Assembly: GCF_004331485.1 (NCBI RefSeq)
Contig: NZ_SJKD01000003.1
Span: 248,001 to 312,000 of the forward strand
Reading direction: 5' to 3'
From: Kribbella capetownensis
Lineage (GTDB): Bacteria > Actinomycetota > Actinomycetes > Propionibacteriales > Kribbellaceae
Length of the DNA stretch: 64,000 bases
In this document: one piece after another, positions 45,785 to 54,536 of the stretch
Position numbering within the stretch: position 1 is the first letter of the stretch
Layout: every line of letters starts with the position of its first letter
Translations under genes and position numbers: made by a program
Notes under the pieces: model-generated
Told to the model about the DNA's origin: nothing
The model's database searches: none
The model's input: the letters and a program-made list of their open reading frames with translations, nothing else

Positions 45785-46453
45785 ATGACCACCCTGTTAC
45801 GCGTCGACGCCAGCATCCGGGTCGAAGGATCGGTGAGCCGCGCCCTGGCGGACAGCGCCGAGGCGGCCTGGAAGGCGGAGCACCCGGACGGCATCGTGGT
45901 CCGCCGCGATCTCGGGTTGCACCCGCTGCCTTCGACCATCTGGCCGACGCTGGCCGCGGCTCAGGTGGGCGCCACGCCCGCCGAGGGCGCGGACCGCACT
46001 CCGCTGGCGGAGGCGAAGGCCCTCGCCGAGCAGCTCGCGAACGAGGTCAAGGCCGCGGACGCGATCCTGCTCGCCGTCCCGCTGTACAACTACGGCATCG
46101 CCAACAACGTGAAGACCTGGATCGACCTGCTGCTGATCGACCCGGAGCTGGTCCGCGGCACCGGTGGGACTGCGGGCCGGCCGGTCATCTTCACCCTCGC
46201 CCGCGGCGGCGGCTACAGCCCCGGCACCCCGAAGCACGGCTGGGACCACGCCACGCCGTACCTGGAGCGGGTCTTCGCCGACATCTTCGGCATGAACATC
46301 CGTACCGCCGCCGCCGAACTCACCCTTGCCCCGGTCACCCCGGGTATGGAGGAGCTCGTCGATGCGTCCAAGGTCTCCGAGTCCGAAGCCCGCGTCGCCG
46401 CTGAGCAACACGGCACCGTGGTAGCCCGCGAACTCATCGCCAACGCAGCCTGA
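45785..46453 (+). CDS. azoR: FMN-dependent NADH-azoreductase
   Basis: 222 residues of the flavodoxin-like AzoR/AcpD family: LLRVDASIRVEGSVSRALAD, VPLYNYGIANNVKTWIDLL and LARGGGYSPGTPKHGWDHA. Reduces quinones and azo compounds with NADH and FMN. Probably controlled by the divergent MarR. Confidence 0.88.
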   Translation: MTTLLRVDASIRVEGSVSRALADSAEAAWKAEHPDGIVVRRDLGLHPLPSTIWPTLAAAQVGATPAEGADRTPLAEAKALAEQLANEVKAADAILLAVPLYNYGIANNVKTWIDLLLIDPELVRGTGGTAGRPVIFTLARGGGYSPGTPKHGWDHATPYLERVFADIFGMNIRTAAAELTLAPVTPGMEELVDASKVSESEARVAAEQHGTVVARELIANAA

Positions 46454-46477
46454 CTGTGAGCCTGGTGCGGTGCCGTG

Positions 46478-47335
46478 CTAGCCGGCATCGGATCGGGCGA
46501 GCTGCCAGGTCGACAGCGTGACCGACAACGTGACGATCGAGGGTTCGGGCAGTACGGCGAGCCGCTGCGCCAGCTCGCGATAGTTCAGATGACGCGCACT
46601 CGGCGTCATCAGTACCAACTGCTCCACCGCACCCCGGTCGAGCCGCATCGTCTCTTCGACGACCTCCCGGCCGGTGTTCACGAACGCACCGGAGAGTGAT
46701 TCCTGTAGCCGGCGTTCCTTCTCTTCATCGACCGTGACGAGCCCCAGTACGCCGACCAGTTCGGCGAGGTGCTCCTGATTCGGTGTCACCACCAGCAGCG
46801 AACCACCCGGTGCGAGGACCCGCGCCATCTCGGTAGCGTTGCGCGGCGCGAACACGTTCAGCATCAGGTGGGCGGAGTTGTCCATCAGCGGCAATTGCTG
46901 CCACGCGTCGCACACCACGGAACCGATCCGCCGATCCACCTTGGCCGCGCGACGGGCGGCGTACCTGGAGACGTCCAGGGCGAGGCCGCGGCGGGCGCCT
47001 GAGGCACCGACGACACCGGCGAGGTAGTAGCCGGTGCCGGCGCCCACCTCGACGATCAGCTCCTCGCCGTCCGGCTGCAGGCTCGCGGCGGCGTTGAGGA
47101 TCAGCGCGTCCCGGATCGGGGTGTAGTGACCGCCGCCGAGAAACACCGTACGGGCGCCGACCATCGCAGCCGAGTCGCCGTCGATCCCGGTGGATGCCGA
47201 GGGCAACAGATTGAGGTAGCCCTGCTTGGCCAGGTCGTACGCGTGCCCCTGCGGGCAGCGCGCCGTACGGTCGGTCAGGGCGAGGGCGTCCGCGCAGACG
47301 GGACAGCGCAATACGGCGACCAGGTCGGCATCCAC
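46478..47335 (-). CDS. rlmA: 23S rRNA (guanine-N1) methyltransferase, RlmA/TlrB type
   Basis: 285 residues. Zinc site C11, C14, C27, H31 (LRCPVCADAL and RCPQGHAYDLAKQGYLNLL), then the SAM domain (IVEVGAGTGYYLAGV, LALDVSRYAARRAAK, NVFAPRN). Gram-positive members (RlmA-II/TlrB) methylate G748 in the macrolide-binding tunnel and can aid tylosin resistance. Confidence 0.88.
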   Translation of the reverse strand: MDADLVAVLRCPVCADALALTDRTARCPQGHAYDLAKQGYLNLLPSASTGIDGDSAAMVGARTVFLGGGHYTPIRDALILNAAASLQPDGEELIVEVGAGTGYYLAGVVGASGARRGLALDVSRYAARRAAKVDRRIGSVVCDAWQQLPLMDNSAHLMLNVFAPRNATEMARVLAPGGSLLVVTPNQEHLAELVGVLGLVTVDEEKERRLQESLSGAFVNTGREVVEETMRLDRGAVEQLVLMTPSARHLNYRELAQRLAVLPEPSIVTLSVTLSTWQLARSDAG

Positions 47336-47364
47336 CGACCCAGTGTCTCAGTGCCTCGGGTGCG

Positions 47365-48219
47365 TCAGGTGATGTCCCGGCTGGTGAGGCGCGCCCAGGC
47401 GGCGGTGTAGAACACAACCAGGTAGGCGCCCTGCACGAGCAGGTTGCGGGCGATCTCATGCCAGTACGGCGGATCTCGGAGCAGGTCGGCGAACGACTGC
47501 CACCGGTAGATCAGGAGCCACGGATGGATCGCGTGCAGCTGCGGGATCGCGGTCATGATGCCGAGCACGATGAACGCGCCGAACGTCGCTGCCATCGCGG
47601 CCAGCGGAGTCGACGTGAGCGACGACACGAACAGGCCGATCCCGGCCAGCCCGAGCAGCGACAGCGAGATCACGATCGCGATCAGGAGAGCCCGGAGCAG
47701 GCCCTCCCCCAGCGAGACCGTCGTACCGGACAGCAGGAGTACGTCGCCGACCGGGAAGAGAATGAAGCCGACGATCAGCCCGGAGATCCAGATCGTCATC
47801 GTCGCGGCCAGGCAGAAGACCGCGAGCGCGACCATCTTGGCCGCGAGCAGCCGACTTCGTCCGGCCGGTGCGGTGAGCATGGTGCGCAAGGTGCCGAGGC
47901 TGGCCTCGCCGGCGAGGGACTCGCCCGAGATCACGGTCACCGCGGTCGGCAGGAAGAACGGCAGCGAGAGGCCGAGGCTCGCGACGATGAGGAACAGGCC
48001 GTTGCCGGCGACCTGACCGAGGAAGCCCTCCGCGTCGCCGTCCGAGCCGGACAGCTTGATCGCGATCCCGATCAGCAGCGGGACGGCGGCGAGGACGCCG
48101 AGTCCGGCCTGCGTGCGGGCTCGCCCGAAGACGAGACGCAGCTCCGAGCGGAACAGACCGAGCGTGTGCCGGCCTGCGGTCAGCCGCCGTCCGCCGTCGA
48201 CCGTGCTACTCAGCGACAT
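47365..48219 (-). CDS. ABC-2 type exporter permease
   Basis: 284 residues with six membrane helices and the ABC2 pattern (ISGESLAGEASLGTLRTMLTAPAGRSRLLAAK). ATG at 48219 with GGGGGAGGG upstream and a 14-nt overlap with the ATPase gene. Substrate unknown. Confidence 0.88.
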   Translation of the reverse strand: MSLSSTVDGGRRLTAGRHTLGLFRSELRLVFGRARTQAGLGVLAAVPLLIGIAIKLSGSDGDAEGFLGQVAGNGLFLIVASLGLSLPFFLPTAVTVISGESLAGEASLGTLRTMLTAPAGRSRLLAAKMVALAVFCLAATMTIWISGLIVGFILFPVGDVLLLSGTTVSLGEGLLRALLIAIVISLSLLGLAGIGLFVSSLTSTPLAAMAATFGAFIVLGIMTAIPQLHAIHPWLLIYRWQSFADLLRDPPYWHEIARNLLVQGAYLVVFYTAAWARLTSRDIT

Positions 48220-49177
48220 CGAATCCCTCCCCCGTGAGCGCGACGAACGCCTCTTCCAGGCTGGGGCGTTCCAGCCCGAAGCCGTGGATGCGAACATCGG
48301 CGGCGACCAGGGCCGCCGCGAACTTGTCGATCGGGAGGTCGCCGGAGTCGCCTTCGACGGTCTCCTCGGTGGTCTTCAGGTCGGTGGCGCCGAGGCCCTT
48401 GAGGGTCTCGGCTGCCTGCGCGAGGTCCGGTGTACGAACAACCAGACGGGGACGAAGCTCGGCGCGCAGATCGGCCACCGTCGACTGGCGGACGAGTTTG
48501 CCGCGGCTCATCACGGCCGCATGGGTGCAGACCTGCTCGACCTCGGCCAGCAAGTGTGTCGAGGTGAAGACTGTGGTGCCGTCGCTTGCCAGCTCGCGGA
48601 TCAGGTTCCGGACCTCGCGGGTGCCTTGCGGGTCGAGGCCGTTGGTCGGCTCGTCCAGCACCAGCAGATCGCGACGCTGCATCAGCGCGACCGCGATGGC
48701 CAGCCGCTGCCGCATGCCGAGCGAGTACGCCCGGACTTTCTTGCCTGCGGCATTGGACAGGCCGACCCGCTCGAGTGCTTCGGCGGCGCGGGCCTTGCGG
48801 GTCCGTGGATCAGCGGTCCGGTCGGCCGCGTCGAAGCGCAGCAGGTTCGCCTGTCCGCTCCAGAACGGGTAGAACGCCGGCCCTTCGACCAGCGCGCCTA
48901 CCCGCGGCAAGACCTTCAGCTGGGCCTTCGGCATCGATTCGCCGAGCAGCTCGACCGACCCCGAGGTCGGCGCGATCAGCCCCAGCAGCATCCGGATCGT
49001 CGTCGTCTTCCCGGACCCGTTCGGTCCGAGGAACCCGAACACGCTCCCTGCGGGGACCTCCAGGTCCACGGTGTCCACCGCCACCTGGCCACCCCGGAAC
49101 CGCTTCGTCAGTCCCCGCGTGACGATGGGTGGGGCGGCCGATGCCGCGGGTGGCGGCGGCTCCTGCGGGGTCGTCAC
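48206..49177 (-). CDS. ABC-2 type exporter ATPase
   Basis: 323 residues. Walker A GPNGSGKTT, signature YSLGMRQRLAIAVAL, Walker B LLVLDEPTNGLD and FTSTHLLAEVEQV. C-terminal ~90 residues end in the LERPSLEEAFVALTG motif of DrrA/CcmA-type exporters. Starts 1 nt after the LolA-like gene. Confidence 0.93.
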   Translation of the reverse strand: MTTPQEPPPPAASAAPPIVTRGLTKRFRGGQVAVDTVDLEVPAGSVFGFLGPNGSGKTTTIRMLLGLIAPTSGSVELLGESMPKAQLKVLPRVGALVEGPAFYPFWSGQANLLRFDAADRTADPRTRKARAAEALERVGLSNAAGKKVRAYSLGMRQRLAIAVALMQRRDLLVLDEPTNGLDPQGTREVRNLIRELASDGTTVFTSTHLLAEVEQVCTHAAVMSRGKLVRQSTVADLRAELRPRLVVRTPDLAQAAETLKGLGATDLKTTEETVEGDSGDLPIDKFAAALVAADVRIHGFGLERPSLEEAFVALTGEGFDVAE

Positions 49178-49178
49178 G

Positions 49179-50288
49179 TCAGCGGGGAGCCTTGGCTGCG
49201 GCAGCCTGCAGGGTGTCGGGGGTGACCAGACCGGCGAAGACCCGGCCGTCGTCGGTGATCAGGGCGCTGACCATCTTGCTGGTCAGGATCTTGCCCTTCC
49301 CCCAGGAGCCCTGGACCGTCCGAGCGTTGGCGAGCAGCTGGTCGACCGGTCCGTTGCCAGTGGTCTTCACGCCGCGGACCATCACCACGCTCTCCCAGCC
49401 TTCGCCGAGCACGGTCGGCTTGTCGCCGCGCTGGGCCGGAGCCTTCTCACCCTTCGGCCCGACCGCCTTCGGCGGCTTCACCGGGTGCGGGGCCTGGCGC
49501 GTCGCGGGCACCTTCTTGTCCGTCACCTTCACGCCCTTCGGCGGGGTGAAGGTGAACGTGCTCGCCGCCGGTACGTCGAACGAGACCGAGGAGAAGCCGA
49601 GTTCCACGGCCGGGTCGTTGCCGGTCCGCGGCATCACGGTCACGTCGAGCGGGACCCACGTCTTCGAGTCGATCGCCAGCGTCACCGAGCCGACCGTCGT
49701 ACGGTCCGTCTTCGGCACCAGGCGCAGCTTGTAGGCGTCCCGGCCGGCCACCTTCTCCGTGCCGCTGACCTCGACCTTGGTGGTCGGGTCGATCGCGTCC
49801 AGGAACTGCTTCGCGACCGCCTGCGGGTCGTAGTTCTTCGGGGCGGCCTGGGGCTTGTCCGGCTTCGCGGAGCGCGCCGGCAGCGTCAGCTTGACGGCCT
49901 CACGCCGGGACGAGTCGTACGCCCAGGCGGACTTGCCGTCGGTCGTCCAGACCCGCTCGGCCTGGTTGTCCAGGACCGACACCCGGGCCTTGTCCGGGGT
50001 GGCGAACGCGACGCGTGCGGTGTGCTGTCCGCTCAGCAGCTCGGACAGCTGGTTGCCGCCCTCGACACCGGGGATCGAGGGCAGGCCGAGATTCGCGGAC
50101 GAGCGGACCGTGCCGCTCAGGCCGTCGACCTTGGCCGTCTGCACCTTGGCGAGCAGATCCTGCGCCGTGATGCCGGGCAGCTTCGGGGAGGCGTCCGCGA
50201 CCACTGGCCCGAGTGCCCCCACACCTGCCACTACCGCGACTGCCGTGACCGGAACCAACCACCGTCGACTGCGCTGTGTTACGCCCAT
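49179..50288 (-). CDS. Secreted LolA/MucB-like protein
   Basis: 369 residues. Signal peptide (RRWLVPVTAVAVVAGVGALG, cleavage near ADA), then a LolA/RseB-like region: ITAQDLLAKVQTAKVDGLSGTV, AWAYDSSRREAV, DAYKLRLVPKTD, LAIDSKTWVPLDVTV. C-terminal part has a Pro/Lys linker and a compact globular end. Such proteins carry lipids or act in sigma control; operon with an ABC exporter suggests lipid or lipoprotein handling at the cell surface. Start ATG at 50288. Confidence 0.8.
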   Translation of the reverse strand: MGVTQRSRRWLVPVTAVAVVAGVGALGPVVADASPKLPGITAQDLLAKVQTAKVDGLSGTVRSSANLGLPSIPGVEGGNQLSELLSGQHTARVAFATPDKARVSVLDNQAERVWTTDGKSAWAYDSSRREAVKLTLPARSAKPDKPQAAPKNYDPQAVAKQFLDAIDPTTKVEVSGTEKVAGRDAYKLRLVPKTDRTTVGSVTLAIDSKTWVPLDVTVMPRTGNDPAVELGFSSVSFDVPAASTFTFTPPKGVKVTDKKVPATRQAPHPVKPPKAVGPKGEKAPAQRGDKPTVLGEGWESVVMVRGVKTTGNGPVDQLLANARTVQGSWGKGKILTSKMVSALITDDGRVFAGLVTPDTLQAAAAKAPR

Positions 50289-50357
50289 GTAGTCAAGACT
50301 CGCACTGGGTGGCGGCGGAACCAAGAGGTCTCAGGGTGGGTTCACCCAAAAGAGTGA

Positions 50358-50389
50358 GCCCGGCGTACGACCTGGGTCGTACGCCGGGC
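50358..50389 (-). terminator. 14-bp hairpin, probable terminator of the LURP-one-like gene
   Basis: GCCCGGCGTACGAC pairs perfectly with GTCGTACGCCGGGC around CTGG. On the minus strand CTCTTTTGGG follows within ten bases, a weak U-tract. It lies 13 nt after the stop of the gene at 50403. Confidence 0.65.
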
Positions 50390-50402
50390 CCAGTACGGCG
50401 GC

Positions 50403-51017
50403 TCAACGGCTCTGCAGCGCGTCCAGGGCCACGGTCATCGCGGCGGCCACGCGGAAATCCAGGCGCGGGTCCTCGACCGTGATCCGGTAGCGGTCCCGGA
50501 CCGAGAGCCTGCGCTCCACCGAGAGTACCGGCTGCCCGCTGCTCGCGTCGGTGAAGTCGAAGTGGAAGATGAACGGCAGCGGGATCTCGCCGATGAACGG
50601 CACGAAGTCCCAGAGCCGGCGGACGATCGCGACGGTGGCGTTACGCTCCGTCCCGGTCGTGTGCACATGGCCGGCGCTCAGCTGCCAGCTGGACCGCAGC
50701 AGGCTCTTGCCGAACTCCTTCTTGAACCAGCCGATCGGCTGGCCGTCGGCGTCCATCACGTCGTACCCCGAGCCCAGGTCGATCGTCTTGCGCGCCTTGA
50801 ACGAGAACACCGGCCGGGTCTTGGTGTCGTCGGTGTAGAAGGTGACCTGTTCCTTGAACGCCATCCGCTTCTGCTGCGCGAACGCCAGCAACGGCCCGTC
50901 GGAGCCGTCCGGGTTGGTCGCGATCAGTTCGTACTTGTTCGCCATCAACGTGACCCGCTGCTTCATCGAGAACGCGGCGACGTACATGGAGGCTGGGCCC
51001 TCAGGAGGAACAGTCAT
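50403..51017 (-). CDS. LURP-one/scramblase-like protein
   Basis: 204 residues. The tubby/LURP-one-like barrel pattern shows KYELIATNPDGSDGPLLAFAQQ, TRPVFSFKARKTIDLGSGYD, DADGQPIGWFKKEFGKSLLR and a final hydrophobic FVPFIGEIPLPFIFHFDF. Bacterial members have no established role; phospholipid binding is suggested by scramblase kinship. An inner start at MYVAAF or MKQRV is possible. Confidence 0.75.
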   Translation of the reverse strand: MTVPPEGPASMYVAAFSMKQRVTLMANKYELIATNPDGSDGPLLAFAQQKRMAFKEQVTFYTDDTKTRPVFSFKARKTIDLGSGYDVMDADGQPIGWFKKEFGKSLLRSSWQLSAGHVHTTGTERNATVAIVRRLWDFVPFIGEIPLPFIFHFDFTDASSGQPVLSVERRLSVRDRYRITVEDPRLDFRVAAAMTVALDALQSR

Positions 51018-51044
51018 GCCCAGGAGTGTGACAGCTCCCCCGGC

Positions 51045-52427
51045 TCATCCAGCCGTCGTCACACCGCAAGCCGACGCGCCTACCCGCAGTCCTCGGGCTA
51101 TCGCGTCCGCCAGTTCGGATTGCTCGACGAGCTGGATGTCGAACTCGCCTACGCCCTGCAACGCAAGGTCCCGTGCGAGCTCGACACCGAGCTCGACCGC
51201 CTCGACCGGCGTACGCGCGGGCCGCCACAGCACACCGAAGTCGGCTGACGGCTTCTCTGCATGGAGGTGTACGACGAGCGCCTCGGGCTGCTGCAGGTAC
51301 TGCGCCGGATCGCCGCCGACGATGAGTCGGACAAGCTGACGGCTGTTTGTCTGTACGGCGTTCGGCTTCGCCTGCACCGCGTCGTTCACGATCGACGTGG
51401 GTGCGATGCCGGGGAGACCGCGGTGGCCCCACTCCTCTTGGTGGACTGCCCAGGCGAGAGGGCGGCGTTCGGCCCAGCCGGTGCGTACCAACTCGGGCGC
51501 GGTGGCGAACTCCTCGACGTACCCGACGCAGACGTAGCCGACGAGCTCGATGTGGGCGGGGAGGTTGAGTACGGCGGCGACCTCAGTCGGCTCGAAGAAG
51601 GAGACCCAGCCGACGCCCAGCCCTTCGGCTCGTGCGGCCAGCCACAGGTTCTGGATCGCGATCGCCACCGAGAACCAGGTGGTCCGTGGGTCCGCGTGCC
51701 GACCCAGCACATGCCGCCCGCCGCGGCCCGCGTCGCAGGTGACCGCGATGTTGAGCGGGGTATCGAGGATGGCTTCGATCTTCAGGCCGTCGAACGACTG
51801 CCGGCGGTCAGGCGGCAGACTCGCCGCGAATGCGTCTCGCTGAGCCGACGCCAGATCATGCACCTTGCGCCGCGTCGCCACGTCCCGAACCAACACAAAG
51901 TCCCACGGCTGACTCAACCCCACACTCGGAGCCCGATGCGCCGACTCCAACACTCTTGTCAGCACGTCCGCGGGAATCGGACGTCGCACAAACCCCCGCC
52001 GCACATCCCGCCGCTCCGCAATCACCCGGTGCACGACGTTCCGTTCTGCAGGTGCATAGCCAGGGGCAGCAGGCAGGCGGCCGATGGCTGTTGTCGCGTT
52101 GGACGAGCGTCGCTTCGTGACGAGCAGTTGGGCGCCGGTCAGGAGTACCGCAGCTTCTGCGACGCCTGGGGTGCCGGTTAGGTGGTTGACCTTCTCGCTG
52201 GGGGTGGGGACAGGTTGGCGGGCCAGCTCCTCGGCGGGCGCGGTGTGTAGCTCGGCGTTGAGCGAGGCGACCAGGCGTTGTACACCTGGCTCGGTTTCCC
52301 GGCCGGCGACCGTGACGACGAGTCGGACCGTGCCTCCGCCGGCCTCCTCCAACGCGCTGGCGACGAGGTCTCGGAGTTCGCGGTACGGCGTACCGGAGCG
52401 AAGTCCGATGCCGACGACGAGGTTCAC
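51045..52427 (-). CDS. CbiG_C/CobE-BluB fusion with an unknown C-terminal domain
   Basis: 460 residues in three parts. Residues 1-118 match CobE/CbiG C-terminal domain (VVGIGLRSGTPYRELRDLV, GRETEPGVQRLV, GTPGVAEAAVLLTGA). Residues 130-340 match BluB, the flavin-destroying enzyme that makes 5,6-dimethylbenzimidazole, the lower ligand of B12 (RRGFVRRPIPADVL, APSVGLSQPWDFVLVRD, TTWFSVAIAIQNLWLAARAE). Residues 341-460 (QTNSRQLVRLIVGGDPAQYL, ADFGVLWRPARTPVEA) I do not recognise. The GTG start overlaps the cobB stop (GTGA), in line with a role in the cobalamin pathway. A fusion of the two steps is unusual as far as I know. Confidence 0.8.
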   Translation of the reverse strand: MNLVVGIGLRSGTPYRELRDLVASALEEAGGGTVRLVVTVAGRETEPGVQRLVASLNAELHTAPAEELARQPVPTPSEKVNHLTGTPGVAEAAVLLTGAQLLVTKRRSSNATTAIGRLPAAPGYAPAERNVVHRVIAERRDVRRGFVRRPIPADVLTRVLESAHRAPSVGLSQPWDFVLVRDVATRRKVHDLASAQRDAFAASLPPDRRQSFDGLKIEAILDTPLNIAVTCDAGRGGRHVLGRHADPRTTWFSVAIAIQNLWLAARAEGLGVGWVSFFEPTEVAAVLNLPAHIELVGYVCVGYVEEFATAPELVRTGWAERRPLAWAVHQEEWGHRGLPGIAPTSIVNDAVQAKPNAVQTNSRQLVRLIVGGDPAQYLQQPEALVVHLHAEKPSADFGVLWRPARTPVEAVELGVELARDLALQGVGEFDIQLVEQSELADAIARGLRVGASACGVTTAG

Positions 52428-53827
52428 TTCTCGAGCCCCGCATGCCTACGCGCTTCCGCGACCAGCCGGACCGGGACGTCCGGGGTCGCCGTCCAGTGCA
52501 GATGCAGGTACGACGCGTGCACCCGAGGCAACGCGATGCCTTCGACACCAGCGGGCAAGTGCCACGCCGGATCCACCTCGGCGTCCAGCTCGATCGCGGT
52601 CCGGTGGAACTCGTGGCCCCGGACCCGACGACCCTCGTCGAAGAACACAGTCGTGGTGGCGGCGATCGCCGTCCGGTAGCCGAGAGTCAGGCGGTCGGTC
52701 ATCCGCGCGGTCGCGGGCAGTACGCCGGTCATCGGGTGGCCGTCCAGCTCGCGACATAAATAGAGCAGTCCAGCGCACTCGGCGATCACCGGCAGCCCGG
52801 CCGCGATCTCGGTCGCCACCTGCCGACGGAGTACGTCGTTGGCCGACAGCGCTTCAGCGTGCAGCTCCGGGAAGCCGCCACCCAGATACAGCGCCGAGGT
52901 TCCTTCAGGCAATGGGTCCGACAGCGGGTCGAAGGCAACGACTTCGGCGCCTGCGGCAACCAACAACTCGCCGGTCTCGGTGTAGCGGAACGAGAACACC
53001 GGGCCACCGGCAACTGCCACCACCGGCCGAGGTTCACGGCCGCCATCGCGCCCGGGCGGCGGCTCCGTTGGGCAGTCAGCTCGTGGCTCAGTCAGAGTCA
53101 CCGCCGCGGCCGGGTCCCACGCCTCGACGTCGAGATCCGTGGCAGCGCGGGCAGCGGCGACGAAGGCTTCCAGGTCGACGCCTTGGCGGACCAGCTCGGC
53201 GGCAGCCTCGACCGGCGCCGAGGCTTGCTCCCGCTGCTCATCGGCCGGGACCAGACCGAGATGACGGCTGGGCACAGTGAGGCGGGTGTCGCGCCGGAGC
53301 ACACCGAGCACCGGTACGCCGGTCGGCGCCACCCCCGCCCGGACCTCAGCCTCGTGCCGGTCCGAACCGACCTTGTTCAGAATGACGCCGACGATCCGGA
53401 TCTCGGTGTCGAAGGCAACGAAACCCTGGACGACGGCACCGACGCTACGACCCGCCGCCGACGCGTCGACGACCAGCACGACAGGTGCCTTGAGCAACTT
53501 CGCGACGTGGGCGGTGGACGAGAATCCCTCGGTCCCGAGGGCGCCGTCGTACAGGCCCATCACGCCTTCGACAACGGCGAGGTCGGCGCCGGTTGCACCG
53601 TGTGCGAAGAGCGGGCCGACGCGCTCCTCGCCAGACAGCATCGGATCGAGGTTCCGCCCGGGACGACCGGTGGCGACCGCGTGGAACCCAGGATCGATGT
53701 AGTCCGGGCCCACCTTGAACCCCGCAACCACATGCCCGGCCCGCCGCAACGCCGCCATCAACCCAACCGCAACCGTAGTCTTCCCGGCCCCCGAAGCCGG
53801 CGCCGCAACCACAACCCGCGCGATCAC
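52424..53827 (-). CDS. cobB: Cobyrinic/hydrogenobyrinic acid a,c-diamide synthase
   Basis: 467 residues. P-loop AAPASGAGKTTVAVGLM at the start, FKVGPDYIDPGFH, the ATPase end with VILNKVGSDRHE, and a class I glutamine amidotransferase with the catalytic cysteine in PVIAECAGLLYL and late HASYLHLH. It amidates side chains a and c of the corrin ring with glutamine and ATP. GTG start. Followed by the CobE-BluB fusion. Confidence 0.95.
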   Translation of the reverse strand: MIARVVVAAPASGAGKTTVAVGLMAALRRAGHVVAGFKVGPDYIDPGFHAVATGRPGRNLDPMLSGEERVGPLFAHGATGADLAVVEGVMGLYDGALGTEGFSSTAHVAKLLKAPVVLVVDASAAGRSVGAVVQGFVAFDTEIRIVGVILNKVGSDRHEAEVRAGVAPTGVPVLGVLRRDTRLTVPSRHLGLVPADEQREQASAPVEAAAELVRQGVDLEAFVAAARAATDLDVEAWDPAAAVTLTEPRADCPTEPPPGRDGGREPRPVVAVAGGPVFSFRYTETGELLVAAGAEVVAFDPLSDPLPEGTSALYLGGGFPELHAEALSANDVLRRQVATEIAAGLPVIAECAGLLYLCRELDGHPMTGVLPATARMTDRLTLGYRTAIAATTTVFFDEGRRVRGHEFHRTAIELDAEVDPAWHLPAGVEGIALPRVHASYLHLHWTATPDVPVRLVAEARRHAGLEK

Positions 53828-53847
53828 CCGATCACCCTCACACCCGA

Positions 53848-53911
53848 ACCCGACCGCCGCACCAAGCTCACACCCGACGGCCGCACCACACCCCCACCCG
53901 ACCGCCGCACC
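53848..53911. repeat. Three 24-bp-period tandem repeats between cobO and cobB
   Basis: ACCCGACCGCCGCACC occurs at 53848, 53872 (one mismatch) and 53896, exactly 24 bp apart; the 8-bp remainder varies. It fills the gap between the cobO stop and the cobB start. Effect unknown; too short and too few for a CRISPR array. Confidence 0.8.
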
Positions 53912-53921
53912 CCGCCGGGCG

Positions 53922-54536
53922 TTACCACTCGATGCCTTTCTGGCCTTTTTGGCCTGTGTCCATTGGATGTTTGAGCTTGGTCATCTCGGTGACCAGGTCG
54001 GCAGCATCCAGCAGGCGCTGGTCGGCGTTCCGGCCGGTGATCACGACGTACTGATGACCGGGCCGGTTCGCCAGGGTCTCGACCACTTCGTCGACGTCGA
54101 CCCAGCCCCACTTCATCGGGTACGTGAACTCGTCCAGGACGTACAGATCGTGCGTCTGCGCGGCGATCCGGCGCTGGATCTCGCGCCAACCCTCGAGCGC
54201 GTCGGCGGCGTGGTCCTCCTCGGTGCCGGCCTTCCGCGACCAGCTCCAGCCCTCGCCCATCTTGTGCCACTCAACTGGCCCGCCCTGACCGGTCGCAGCG
54301 TGCAACTCCCCGAGCGCCTTGAACGCGCTCTCCTCGCCGACCTTCCACTTCGCGCTCTTGACGAACTGGAACACGCCGATGTTCCAGCCCTGGTTCCAGC
54401 CGCGCAGCGCCATCCCGAAGGCGGCCGTCGACTTCCCCTTCATTTCACCGGTGTGCACCATCAGCAGCGGCCGGTTCCGGCGCTGGCGGGTGGTGAGGCC
54501 GTCCTGCGGCACCACGCTGGGCTGCCCTTTCGGCAT
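53922..54536 (-). CDS. cobO: Cob(I)yrinic acid a,c-diamide adenosyltransferase
   Basis: 204 residues of the CobA/CobO family. P-loop MVHTGEMKGKSTAAFGMALR, GVFQFVKSAKWKVGEE, DLYVLDEFTYPMKWGW and VVITGRNADQRLLDAADLVT. Attaches the adenosyl group to Co(I) corrinoids. ATG shares TGATG with the chelatase stop. Confidence 0.95.
   Translation of the reverse strand: MPKGQPSVVPQDGLTTRQRRNRPLLMVHTGEMKGKSTAAFGMALRGWNQGWNIGVFQFVKSAKWKVGEESAFKALGELHAATGQGGPVEWHKMGEGWSWSRKAGTEEDHAADALEGWREIQRRIAAQTHDLYVLDEFTYPMKWGWVDVDEVVETLANRPGHQYVVITGRNADQRLLDAADLVTEMTKLKHPMDTGQKGQKGIEW

Noticed and set aside
53848..53911. A short CRISPR array
   Set aside because: Only three units of 24-bp period, with 8-bp spacers and no cas genes.
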